From contig BCJJ01000005.1 of assembly GCA_039545355.1 (NCBI GenBank), positions 1,301,008-1,365,007 of the forward strand: DNA of 64,000 nucleotides, read 5' to 3'. Positions 23,157 through 33,204 of the stretch are shown here, piece by piece; the first letter of the stretch is position 1; each line of letters starts with the position of its first letter. The position numbers were made by a program, and so were the translations under genes. The DNA is from Trichosporon coremiiforme. Its lineage: Eukaryota; Basidiomycota; Tremellomycetes; Trichosporonales; Trichosporonaceae. The notes beneath the pieces were generated by a model. The model saw nothing but the letters and a program-made list of their open reading frames with translations. It was not told the DNA's origin and ran no database searches.

Positions 23157-24421
23157 CTACTCGTGGCTCGCAGCGCTCGGGTCCCTAGTAGCACTGGACG
23201 CGCTTGGACGCGATTCGGCAGGCGATTCCTTATAGCCAAGCACCCACTGCCCGAACACTGAATCAGCCCCACCAGCGCCCATCTCGGGATGCAGCGCCAC
23301 AGTCCTAAGGAAGCGCTGCAGGCGCGGGCGGCGGTCCTCGAGAAACTCGGGCGAGAACTTGCGCATGTGGTTCTTGCCGGGCAGGGGCGGGATGGTCTGG
23401 CCAAGGTGCTGAACATTAGCTCTGATATTCCCGATCATGCAGCTGCGCAGCTGCACCACACCCCTCGAACTCACGGGATAAGCAGCCTGCAGCTCCTTCC
23501 GTAACCTCACAAACTCGGTGTAACGCCGGAGTATATTCACCGTCGAGCCGTTCCTCAGCTGGAGCTCAATGTCGTACACTGTCGTCAGCTCACTGGTCGA
23601 CACTGAGCTTCGTGCTCAGCCTTCCGGCCCCGCAATTGCGACGCACCGACATATGCCCCGACCCTTGCTTTATCGTCGAAATTCCGCCCGCCGACAATCT
23701 GCCACCCCTTGACTTCCAGCTCGCGGGCGAAGGGCGCATCGCGCGTGCTCGGCGTCGGACTCGTCGTAACTCTGATCGGCTCAGTCACGTCTTTCCGTTT
23801 CCACGGCAGGGCCAGTCTCAACAGTCTCCCTCCTGGTCCTGACCCACTGCTGTTGCCTGAGTTCCACACGCCGCCTCCTTTCCCAAATCCGAGCAGGCCG
23901 CCACTACTCGACCCCGCTGAGCGGGTACTTGATGGCGAGCTGGGCGAGCCGAATGGAGAACTCAGCCCGATGCCCAGAAATCGTGAGCTCGGACGCACAA
24001 TCGTGCCGTCCTCTGTCTCCACCTCGATCCGAGCTGAACGCACACTCTGAGCTCGATCGACGGCGCCTCCGCCTGCGCAGATGCGCGCCAGCTCCGAGAT
24101 GGGCGGTGGGAGCGGGGCGTCGACGTCGCTTTCCTCGACGCTGGATTCGAGGTCCGAGGATGACAGCCGCGTGGGAGACGGCGGGAGGAGCTCTAACACC
24201 GGCTTTGTACTCGTCGTCGCTGTGTCCTTAGCCTTTACATCGGTTGGACTTGAGCTTAGAGCGTCAGGGGGGTTGTCGGTGGAGGCGGAGTCGAGCGCGG
24301 TGAAGGTCGCAGTCACACCCTCGGGAACAGCGGGAGTCGATGCTGGTGGGGGTGGGACTGGAGGGGTTGGAGATGCTGTAGCAGCTGGCGCAGCTGTAGC
24401 TGGCGACGCCAGAGTCGACAT
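23157..24421 (-). CDS. YPT35: PX-domain protein, Ypt35-like
   Basis: Exons 24421-23647, 23578-23475 and 23408-23157 give about 376 residues. A long Pro/Ser/Thr-rich N-terminus (about 1-235) precedes a PX domain that all three exons share: VGAYVVYDIELQLRNG, RRYTEFVRLRKELQAAYP, then HLGQTIPPLPGKN. The Arg-Arg-Tyr and Pro-Pro-Leu-Pro motifs are the phosphoinositide-binding features of PX domains. Ypt35 in yeast is an endosomal/vacuolar adaptor that recruits Vps13. The C-terminal FLEDRRPRLQRFLRTVALHPE stretch fits it. The long N-terminus is unrelated to the short yeast protein, so the symbol is tentative. The gene converges on PRP4 with a 96-bp gap. Confidence 0.8.
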
Positions 24422-24747
24422 TGCTGATGATGTGAGCGAAAGAGGATCTTGAGCGCGCGTGCGTGTGGGGTTCGTGCCTCAGAGGTCATGTCGCCGCCCA
24501 GCTCCCAGTGGAGGCTTGGCCGTAGCTTTCCCACGGTGACCTCCGCCATTCGTAATGACGCTCCTCTGTCCTCGACTTTCGCCGTCAATTCCGGACCGTC
24601 TGTTCCCCTCCCTCCTCTTCACTATTGCTCTCGGCACACCACACACTCGCACTCAGCACACGGGGCGTATCTCGTATGTCACCTCTCATCCCATGCTCTC
24701 ATGCAAAAATGTACAAAGTCTACGTCTACCCCTGGACACTGGTTTGT
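24422..24747. other. Intergenic region between UBC1 and the PX gene
   Basis: This 326-bp gap holds the UBC1 3' flank and the promoter of the PX-domain gene, both on the minus strand. CACAC and CTC-rich patches occur near 24630-24665 but no gene is visible. Confidence 0.4.
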
Positions 24748-25753
24748 CTACTTGAGCAGCTCCTCGATGACCTGTTGTCAGCTCACCTAGCCATGCAGAA
24801 GCTGATACTCACGGTGTTCTCGTTGATGTTAGAAACATTGTTGCCCCGGTAGTTGAGACGCTTCAGCGTCGCGATCACCTTGGGGCGCTCGAAGCCCATG
24901 TCGGCAAACTTGGATACACTCTCCTCACTGAGGCCAGCGAGCTCGGCGTCGCTCGTGGCTCCGTCCTTGCCCGACTTCTTCCCTGGCGCCTGCGCGTACG
25001 CCTGCGCCCAGTGTCGGGCCGTCGCGTTGAAGCTGTCACGCGAGGCGAGGAAATGCTTCGCGACTGGGGATCAGCTGAAGAACCGCATTTGAAAGCTTAC
25101 CCTCAGCATCCTGAGGGTCGTTAGGCTCAGGAGAGCACAGAAGCGATTGCAGCGAGATGAGCGTCGACTTGAGCGTCAAGACTGGTGACCACTTGTCCTT
25201 CAGGATGTCGAGACAGATGGCGCCCTGATGTCAGCTGGAAGATCCGTTACTCCAGCACTCACGCTCGCGGAAGAAATGTTCGGGTCTGTGGGTTAGCTGA
25301 CAAACGCGCAGAACCCAGCTGTGCCAGACGTACGGTACACTTTCCTGCCAGTCAGTTGAAATCATTGAAACGATCAACTCACGTAATGAACTTCATCTTG
25401 ACCGGCTCAAACGGGTACGCATCGGGAATGACAATGTCGACCTCGTAGTATCCTCCCTCGTATGGCGTGTCGGACTGTCATCAGCTTGTGGCCTCAACGT
25501 CCACGAAGCGGCACTAACCGGTCCGGGGAAGGCACCGATAAGGTGGAACGGGTTCTCGTCGACGACTGCGGTCAGCCACATCTCCGGAAGATACGCAACT
25601 CACGCTCAATGGAGATCTGAGACGTCTTGTCGTCGCGACACGCTGCAAGTCGAGGTCAGCATTGATCGCACATGGCCGAAACGGCTCGAAGCCCTCGAGG
25701 TCAGACGCACCCTTGATCTCCTTCTGGACTCGCCTTAGCCTTGCGTCTGACAT
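24748..25753 (-). CDS. UBC1: Ubiquitin-conjugating enzyme E2 with UBA tail
   Basis: Nine exons fit in 1 kb: 25753-25711, 25642-25604, 25565-25519, 25474-25383, 25344-25334 (11 nt), 25285-25263 (23 nt), 25224-25101, 25063-24813 and 24771-24748. The product is about 217 residues, like yeast Ubc1 (215). The UBC fold shows [26 protein letters not shown] and the active cysteine C89 in [18 protein letters not shown] domain (about 165-212) has the MGF signature in [19 protein letters not shown] and the tail VIEELLK. Ubc1/E2-25K extends ubiquitin chains, including for the anaphase-promoting complex whose subunit Apc8 is encoded nearby. Seven of eight introns are 37-48 nt; the first is 68 nt. The start [14 protein letters not shown] is unambiguous. 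Confidence 0.95.
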
Positions 25754-26045
25754 CTTTCTCGTTCTCCGGTGGGTTCAGGTGGGTTCAAGTAGCCCGCCGC
25801 AGTGGTCGTCGCTGTGCTGATGAAGTGCGTGAGTGGCAAGGACGTAAGGGCGACAATGCGCGGAAAGGACCATGACTCAGTCACCCGCCAACTGATTGAT
25901 CGTGACTGGGGGTCAGGGACTCAGGTACACTACCAGAAGTGAGATCAGACAACACCCGTGGGAAGGTTGCACTGGACCTTTGGACCAAAAGTTGGGTCCA
26001 AACCCGTCATGCAAACGCTCGTCAATAACAACAGACCCGGAAACC
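25754..26045. promoter_or_regulatory. Divergent promoter UBC1/TRM10
   Basis: This 292-bp space between two divergent start codons should carry both promoters. A short direct repeat GGTGGGTTCA occurs twice near 25770-25790 on the UBC1 side. Confidence 0.5.
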
Positions 26046-27367
26046 ATGGCTGACGACAAGCCAGACGCCCCCGTCTCCGCGCCCGAGGCCGCTGCTGTCA
26101 CGGAGATGATCTCCACCGACGCCCCGGTTGCCGAGAGCAGCGCTGGTCCTTCCTCCATTGCGTCGTCCTCGACGACCCCTCTCGGACCCGATGGCCAGCC
26201 GCTGTCCAAGAAGGCGCAGAAACGTATGGCGAAGCGGGTGAGTTAACGCAATTTCCATCCGAAGAGAAACTGACAAGCTCAGGCATACTACGAGGCAACA
26301 CGACTTGAGAAGCGTGCCGAGGAGCGACAGCGGCGCAAGGAGCGCAACGCCTACCTGAAGGCGGGATGGGAGGCGGGCACGTTGAACCCGAAGGAGCGTG
26401 AGATCATGGAGAACAAGCTCCAACTTAAACGTGCGCGGCGGCACAAGCCGGAGCCGTATCCGGGTGCGATCGTGATCGACCTCAAGTTCGACGAGCTCAT
26501 GCTCGACGCCGAGCTGCGCTCCATGGCATCCCAGATCCAGTACGTGTACTCGGACACGCGCGCCGCTGCGCGCCCCTTTGCGAGCGTTCTCTTCACGGGT
26601 TTCAGCCCCGAGTCAACGCCGAGGCTTTGGGCCCAGATGCTCAAGCACCAGTGGACGAAATGGGATGGGTTGCATTTCCGCGCTGAGGACGTCGACGCTG
26701 TGCAGGCCGATCTGACTAAACTTAGTGTGGAAGAGGAGAGCAAGGAGCCGGCAGAGAAGCAGGAGCAGCAGCGTAACGAGGAAGACCGCACGACGTTTCT
26801 GTGCGGCTCGGATCTGCCGCCGGGATTCAGCAAGGGGCGTCAGCTGGTCTACCTCTCGGCCGACAGCGAAGAGGAACTCGAAACGCTGAGCCCGGAGGAG
26901 ATCTACATCATCGGCGGTATCGTCGACCACAACCGTCACAAGATGCTGTGCCAGAACAAGGCCGAAAAGATGGGCGTTCGCACCGCGCGCCTCCCGATTG
27001 GAAAGTACATCGAGAACCTGCCGACACGCAAGGTCCTGACGGTGAACCAGGTGAGTTGACATCGCCTGCATTCAAACTGACCACGCAGGTGTTTGCAATT
27101 CTGCTGCAGTACAACACGCTCGGGGACTGGGCCAAGGCGTTCGAGGCCGTCATCCCGCAGCGCAAGTACACAGAGAAGAAGAAGGAGCGGAGAGAGAAGC
27201 GCGAGGCGGCCATAAAGGAGGGCGCGGCCGGCAGCGCGGACGTCAGTCAGTCTGACGGAGGGGACGGCATGGACCTGGACGGGGTGGACGAGGAGGCGGC
27301 CATGAACGCGGATGCTGAGGAAGCCGCTATGAACGCCGCAGCCGAGGAGGCCGCCATGAACTCGTAG
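26046..27367 (+). CDS. TRM10: tRNA (guanine-9-N1)-methyltransferase
   Basis: Exons 26046-26237, 26283-27050 and 27089-27367 encode about 412 residues. The basic linker (SKKAQKRMAKR, then RQRRKERNAYLKAG) precedes the SPOUT-class methyltransferase domain. Recognisable Trm10 features are VIDLKFDELM, YLSADSEEELE, YIIGGIVDHNRHK (with the family's catalytic Asp) and VLTVNQVFAILLQYN, the last spanning intron 2. The enzyme adds a methyl group to N1 of G9 in tRNAs using S-adenosylmethionine. The C-terminus has a lysine-rich helix and then a run of EEAAMN-type repeats at about 388-412 that is not part of the family core. Confidence 0.94.
27290..27364 (+). repeat. In-gene 27-bp repeat coding EEAAMN units
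   Basis: Three imperfect copies of a 27-bp unit end the TRM10 coding region and encode EEAAMNADA, EEAAMNAAA and EEAAMNS. Copies differ at synonymous positions, so they look established rather than freshly duplicated. Confidence 0.75.
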
Positions 27368-27529
27368 CTTTTGTAGCGGCTGAGATACGTCCATAGATAA
27401 CTCAGGAGGTCTATAATGCAATATGCGGTCTACGAGTGGGGCTGGGATGTCAGTCTCGGTCCTGCCAGAATGGCCAACTCACAGTAGTACAGAACAACGT
27501 TGTGGTCGGTTGAAGGAAATGGGATGAGG

Positions 27530-28123
27530 TCAGACCTTCTTCTCCCCATTCTGCTCCTGCAGAACCGGCACCTCCTTGAGGCCGGCCATCTTGAGGAGCT
27601 TCTCCCTCCGTGCGGCGAGGAGCGCCTCAACCGCCTGCTTGCCCTTCTCGGAGCGCTGCGCGATGTACTCGAGCTTCAACTCGTCGATGCGCTCTGTTCG
27701 CATGCTGATCGGTCAGCTTCATGACCCATCGGTTGTCCGCGACCATCTTCTGTTCGTCGTCTTGTCCGCCACCTCGCCCCAGGTCCTTCCTCATAGTATT
27801 CAGGTGTCCGTAACCACAGAAACAAGGCGGAAACAGGGCACGAGGGCTCGAAGGAGGTGCCGGGGAAGGCCAGCGAGAAAGGTGAAGTCAAGACACTAGT
27901 ATACTCACTGCTCCTTGACACAAGCGTTCATCGCCTTGAACACGTCCCGACAAGCGAACGGGGTCGTGAACGTCCGTCCGCGCGCGCACTCAGCGAACGC
28001 TGCCTGTCAGTTCGATCCTTCGCGACCGAACTTACCCTTCACGCTATCGTCGCACAGCTTGAGCGCCTCGGTCTTGGCGGCGGTCTCAATCTCCTCCTCC
28101 TCGCGGCGGGAAAGGGCTTCCAT
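27530..28123 (-). CDS. CMC1: Twin CX9C mitochondrial protein, Cmc1 family
   Basis: Exons 28123-28036, 27999-27909 and 27704-27530 give about 117 residues. Two CX9C motifs are exact: C24-C34 (CDDSVKAFAEC) and C46-C56 (CRDVFKAMNAC), a hallmark of small proteins oxidised by Mia40 in the mitochondrial intermembrane space. Cmc1 helps copper delivery and assembly of cytochrome c oxidase. The second intron is long (204 nt). Joining 27909 directly to 27704 keeps frame and places ELKLEYIAQR at the spacing of ECKMEYLKER in the human protein. I cannot exclude a small extra exon inside it. The tail is Lys/Glu-rich. The gene converges with TRM10 (162-bp gap). Confidence 0.85.
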
Positions 28124-28397
28124 GGTGTAGTTTCCGTAGAGTTGATGTGGTAGTGACGAGGACAGTGAGTGGCCAAAATGTCTGAACCAGACCTCGCCGG
28201 GCTCTGCAACCACGGCGGATTCCGAACTCTTCACCTTCAGGCACGCCGAACACCCGGGGGCAAGGCGAACTCCCGTCGAGCTGGTGAGTGGCAAGTCACG
28301 TGACAAGATGACGTTCAGAAAGTTGACGCCCAGTTGCACGCGCAGGTCAACAATATTCTGGCGTCCCCGATCGTAACCACTCGATAACAGCAACGGC
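28124..28397. promoter_or_regulatory. Divergent promoter CMC1/NUFIP1-like gene
   Basis: This 274-bp space lies between the divergent start codons at 28123 and 28398 and should hold both promoters. A CACGTGAC box (E-box-like) sits at about 28296-28303. Confidence 0.45.
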
Positions 28398-30006
28398 ATG
28401 CGAAGGAACCAGCACCCCCTCCCCCCTCGCCCGGGAAACCAGAGGAACAACTCTGGCCAGCCGGCGGCCTCGTCCTCGACCTCGAACGCGAACGCCAACT
28501 ACGGGTACGCGAACCCCGCCTCTGGAGGATATGGAGGTTACAATGCGACTGGTGGTTATAACCCAGCTGGGGGCTATCCGGGGTACGGCTACAATGCATC
28601 TGGGGGGTACCCCGCGTACAGTGCCTACGGCTACGGCGCTGGCGGGTACAACGCCTCAGGCGGCTACCCCGCGTACGCTGCGTATCCCCAGCAACAGCAG
28701 GCTTGGCGCAACTGCTCGCATGCGGGATGCTCCTTCGCCGGCCCCGGGGATCAGATGGCGACTCACGAAGCGTCGCATTCCAACCCCAACAGTCGTGCGG
28801 GGAAGATTGACTGGAGCGCGTTCGCCCCCGCGCCGGCAGGCCAGCGGAGCGAGGAGGAAGAAGCGGCTGCTCGGAGGCTCGGCGGAGGCAACGGGCGCGC
28901 GCCCATGATTCCGGGAACGGGGATCCGGCTCGAGACGGACGAAGACGTTGCCAAGTGGATTGCGGAAAGGAAAAAGAAGTTCCCGACGAAAGAGAGGGCG
29001 AAGGAGAAGGTGAGCACCTGACAGAGCGCTGGCAGGAAGTTGGACCTGAGCTGACAACCAGGCGGAGGAAGACGCAGAAGCCATTGCGCGAGGCGAGAAT
29101 CCGCGCAAGAAGCGCAAGATGGACCCTGCCATTGCGGCCGAGGAGTGGGGGCGGGAACCGGTCGAGCGGCCTGTCGAGCGACCCTCGGCTGATCGAGGGC
29201 GTGGGAGGGGAAGAGGACGAGGACAGGAGCGCGGAAGGGGTCGCGGACGGGGAGGGAGGGTTGGCGCCGTCGAACCACACAAGACGGCATCGAGCGATTC
29301 CTCAAGCGACAGTTCCAGCGACTCTTCCTCGAGCGACTCCTCTGGCTCGGATTCAGACTCCGATAGCGATGCCGACGGAGAAGCTCCCGAGCTCCCGAGC
29401 AAGCACGGCGACGACGAGGAAGACGAAGCCGAGGAGGAGCCGCTCGAGGAGAAGAAGGAGGAGTCCAAGCCGACACGCCCAGTCTGCAAGTTTTTCGCGC
29501 GCACCGGCAAATGCAGACACGGCGCGAAATGTCGGTTCGAGCACACGCGCCCCGAGTCCGCCACCTCTGCCCCCGCTGAACCCAAGAAGCCCTCTGGACC
29601 GCCGAAACCCCCTCCGCCGCGGCAGCCGATGCAGAAGAAGCCGAACCTCTTCGCGCGCGGGAGCATGCTCGGAGATGTGAGTTGCTCTGCGAGGAAAGAT
29701 AACTGACGGACACAGCTGCTCGAGGTGCCCCTTGAGAATACGCTCAGCCAGCTCACGCAGGCGATCCGCTTCCTTGCCGCCAACGACTTCCTCCAGGGCG
29801 TGGAGGCTTATGCAGGCGAGGCGGACGAGAGGGAGCGCGAGAGAAACAAGATCACGGTCGTTGGAGAGGAGACTCTCGCCGAGGAGCCGACGAGGGTCAC
29901 TGAGGTGACGGGGGATGCGAAGGAGGATCAGCCTGCGGGCGCAGCGGAGACGACAGAGGTGACGGAAACACAAACAACGGAGGGGCAAACACAAGCCACA
30001 GCATGA
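28398..30006 (+). CDS. NUFIP1/Rsa1-like snoRNP assembly factor with CCCH zinc finger
   Basis: Exons 28398-29009, 29062-29676 and 29716-30006 encode about 505 residues. The N-terminus (20-95) is Gly/Tyr-rich with repeated GGYNASGGYPAY units. A C2H2-like finger follows (CSHAGCSFAG to THEASH), then the NUFIP1 core around IRLETDEDVAKWIAERKKKF, which in this family binds the Snu13/15.5K protein during box C/D snoRNP assembly. An RG-rich stretch, a Ser/Asp-rich acidic stretch and a CCCH finger (CKFFARTGKCRHGAKCRFEH) come next. The C-terminal exon has LLEVPLENTLSQLTQAIRFL and an acidic Thr/Glu tail. The role in snoRNP assembly is inferred from the core motif; the CCCH finger suggests added RNA contact. 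Confidence 0.85.
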
Positions 30007-30064
30007 TCACACTTGTACTCTATGACAATACATCCATGTATGGCACTACCGCACTGCACTTCCT

Positions 30065-32947
30065 CTACTTGAGCGGGTCGAAGTCGCCCCAGTCTGTGCT
30101 TGCGGCTTGGGACGCGCTCCACGCCGGCTTTGGCGCAGCCGTAGGTTGCATGACACCGTTGCTCCAGCCCGGCGGAGCAGCGGGCGCAGCCTGCATCGGC
30201 TGCATGGACTGCATCGGCTGATGCGGTTTCGGAGACATGCCCCGTGTCGGCTGCAGCGGTGCGCCGAAACCGGGAGGGCTCTTCGGCTTCATCGGTGGCA
30301 GCGAGATGTTATAGTTTGGCCCACCTGAGGCGGAAGCCTGTTGGGCCGGTTGGGATGCCGGCCGTTGCGGCGTTGGAGACAGCGTTGACAGCGACGAACT
30401 CGTCGGCTGCAGCGGCGCGAGAGTCGAGGAGTGCGGCTGCAGAGCCTGGAATGCGGACGGTTTCGGCGCCTCGAACGCAGAGCTGTTGAACGACGTCGAC
30501 GACACTGGCCGTGCATCCAGACGCGAGGAGCCCGGGCGGGGGCTCTTGGTCTGCGGCGGCGACGCGCTACGCGTGAACGACGACTGCGCGCTGATCGGCG
30601 GCCGCCCAAGCGTGGGTGTGGACACCTTCGGAGCTGCACCGAAACCAGGGATCGAGTTCTGTCATTAGCTCCGAAACAGATGCAGAGTAGCTCACGAGGT
30701 CATCGTTACCCCAGTTGTCCATGTCCCACGGATCAGCAGTGGATGCGGCAGCGGGCGTGCTGGCGGAGGGCGTTCCACCCTTGACGAGCGTCTCGAAGTC
30801 GACCTCCTGCGGCTGCCCGCTAAAGTCGAATGGATTGTCTCCGTTGGACACGTTCATCGTCGCCGTTTGTTCCTCCATCTTGCGAACTTCTCGGAGATGC
30901 TGCGAGTGCTCTCGCTCCACTCGGGCACCGAGCGCTTGAATGACGGACATGAAGCGGGCGAACTGGTCCGTGTTCAGTACTGGAGTCAGCTACCGGCGGG
31001 GGAAATCAAGCTCACAGGGTCCCATGGCCATGGCCCAGAGTTGCGGAAGAACCAATGTCGCGATGGCGTCGAGAGAAACCTTCTGCCCCATCGCCTCGTG
31101 CACCGACAGCGTTGCCATGGTGACAGCAGGCTCCTTCGTCTTGATCTTGGCGAGGAGCGGCACGAGCTTGCTGGTGAGCGTCGTCGCGTCCAGCGTCGAC
31201 ACCATTGCCCTGAAGCACTCAAGCGTCTGCACCTTGATGGACAAGATGCGCGTCCGGGTGAACAGAAGCTGACGTCAGTTACTGCAACGCGACCCCCCAA
31301 CTCACAGCGACCTTGACCAGCAAAATGTTCTGAACGGTGCCGTAGTCGAGCACCTCCGTCAAATGGGGGATCGACTTCAACACTCGCTCCTGGACCGGAA
31401 GATGCTCCGACTCCAGCGAGTTGTAGATGAGCGGCATTACGTTCTCGCGGAACGTTTGCGGGTTCGTCTTCTCCTCGAACAAGGACAGGTTGTCGAGCAG
31501 GGCTGATGTTAGCTAAGCCGACTGTACGTAAGCTCACTGAGCATGTTCTGCGGAGGGTCCTTCATGGCGAACAGGGGCTGCAGCTTCGGGAGAACCTGGG
31601 CAAACTCCTCGTTGTTCAGCGTCTTCGAGATCTCGAACACGTTAGGCAGCAAGAAGGGCAGGAGATACGGGTCCTTCATCTCCTCGAGCAGCGACAGCAG
31701 GATCTTGCCTTTCTTCAGCCGGTCAGAGAACGTCGGGAGCACGCGCACGAGTCCGCGCAGGAACGTCGCCTTCTCCTCTCTTGGCTTGGACGCGAACGTT
31801 GTCGGGTCGAGGAAGTTGAGCGTCGAGATGGCGAGAGAGGAGAAGAACGGATGCGTCGTGAACGATGATAACGAGATACGCCCGTTAGGCCGTCGCGTCA
31901 ACAGTCGCGGTAGGAGGTCTGGAGTCAGCGCTGCGCATTGGAAGTCACTCACCCTTCAGCTCGTTGCTTGCACGGTCCCATTTAACACCTCGCGCGTACT
32001 CGCTCCGCGCGAGTGCCCCCTCCGCATTCTCTCGGAGGCTCTGCATAGACCCGCGGTTCGAGAACGGCGGTCTTCCACCCATGTGCACGGCGTACAGTAC
32101 GCATCCGAGGGCATAGAGGTCGTTCGCCGGCGTGAGCTGCGAATCGAGGGCGTACTCGGGTGCTGATGTCAGCCGCGCAATCAGCGCTTAGCTTACCAAG
32201 GTAATCGAACTTCCACTGGACCTGGGGCGGCATTCGGGGATCGACCTCGGGGAACTCGTACTTGGACGCACTGCCATCCGGTCGCTGCAGCGGCGTGATG
32301 AAGTTAAGGCCCGAGAGCTTCCAGTCTCCCTTGGCGTTGACAAGGATCGCGTCCGGATTCAGGTTCAGGTGCACGCTCTTCGCCTGGGTGTGAATGAAAG
32401 CGAGACCCTTCGCGATCTGCAGCGTGCCCTTCTGGATCTCCACCTCGTCAAGGTCGACCTCACCATCGCGCCCGCCTCTTCCGCTCTTAGCGGCCGCGAG
32501 AAGGTTGCCAAGCGAAGAGGTCACCGTTTCCGTGACGAAAGTGAGCTCCGACCGCGTCTCCTCCAGCGGCTCAACCATGTGCAGGATGTCGGGGTGTCGC
32601 AGTCGCGAGAGCGCGGTCGCCTGACGTCAGTTTAGCCTAAAGGCGATGCAACTTGCCTCCTTTTTCAGCTGCTCAATGGCGAAATCGCGCCCCCCAGCAC
32701 GCAGACCATCGAGTACCCGCTTTTCGAGGACCCAAACGCTGACGTCCTTGCCGGTGGTCTTGTGCGTTGCGGGGATGACCTTCCAGAGCCCAACGTTGAA
32801 CGTCTTCCCTCCTGGGCTGCCCGGCGCTGGCGAACCACGACCAGCGACATTCGTCGAAGATGCGTTCGGCGACGGCCCGGCAGACTTGAGGGTGTACGCC
32901 GAGAGGGTCGAGGACTTGCCGAAGAGGCTCGACGCTGCGGCGAACAT
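30065..32947 (-). CDS. SCY1: SCY1-family pseudokinase (SCYL2-like)
   Basis: Eight exons (32947-32657, 32620-32197, 32162-31953, 31918-31538, 31502-31306, 31268-31016, 30979-30696, 30658-30065) encode about 877 residues. The N-terminal kinase-like domain starts NVGLWKVIPATHKTTGKDVSV. It has HLNLNPDAILVNA where an active kinase would have HRD and DFG motifs, so it is a pseudokinase. HEAT-like helical repeats follow (about 310-640). The tail is Pro/Ser/Gln-rich with NPFDF, DPWDMDNW and DWGDFDPL, motifs that resemble clathrin-adaptor or EH-domain ligands. The family acts in clathrin-coated vesicle and Golgi/endosome traffic. The first intron uses a GC donor. All seven introns are 34-37 nt. It diverges from UTP13. 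Confidence 0.92.
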
Positions 32948-33204
32948 AGTGAGTTGGGGGTTGCAACATGGTACCCGACACGCTGCTCACCTGTCACGGT
33001 CGTAGCCGCGCGCGATCCAGGCACGGCCATTAGCCCCTGCATTACAAAGTGGGGCATATTCACTCCATTAGAAACTCCTTATCTCCTTAACCCAGCGGTA
33101 ATGTCGAGGCGTGAAGATTTTGTTCGAGCCCCCCTGGTAACCGAGAAAGTTCAGTAGCCATTGCCGATCGGACCGCATATTTACGAGTTTCCACATCAAT
33201 CGAC
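32948..33204. promoter_or_regulatory. Divergent promoter SCY1/UTP13
   Basis: This 257-bp space separates two divergent ATGs. No TATA box is plain; the region is near 50% GC, lower than the genes beside it. Confidence 0.5.

Noticed and set aside
27717..27908. Extra exon inside the second CMC1 intron
   Set aside because: An open stretch reads LRTPEYYEEG, but it lacks a usable acceptor, while direct joining keeps the spacing of the Cmc1 family; it is left as an alternative only.
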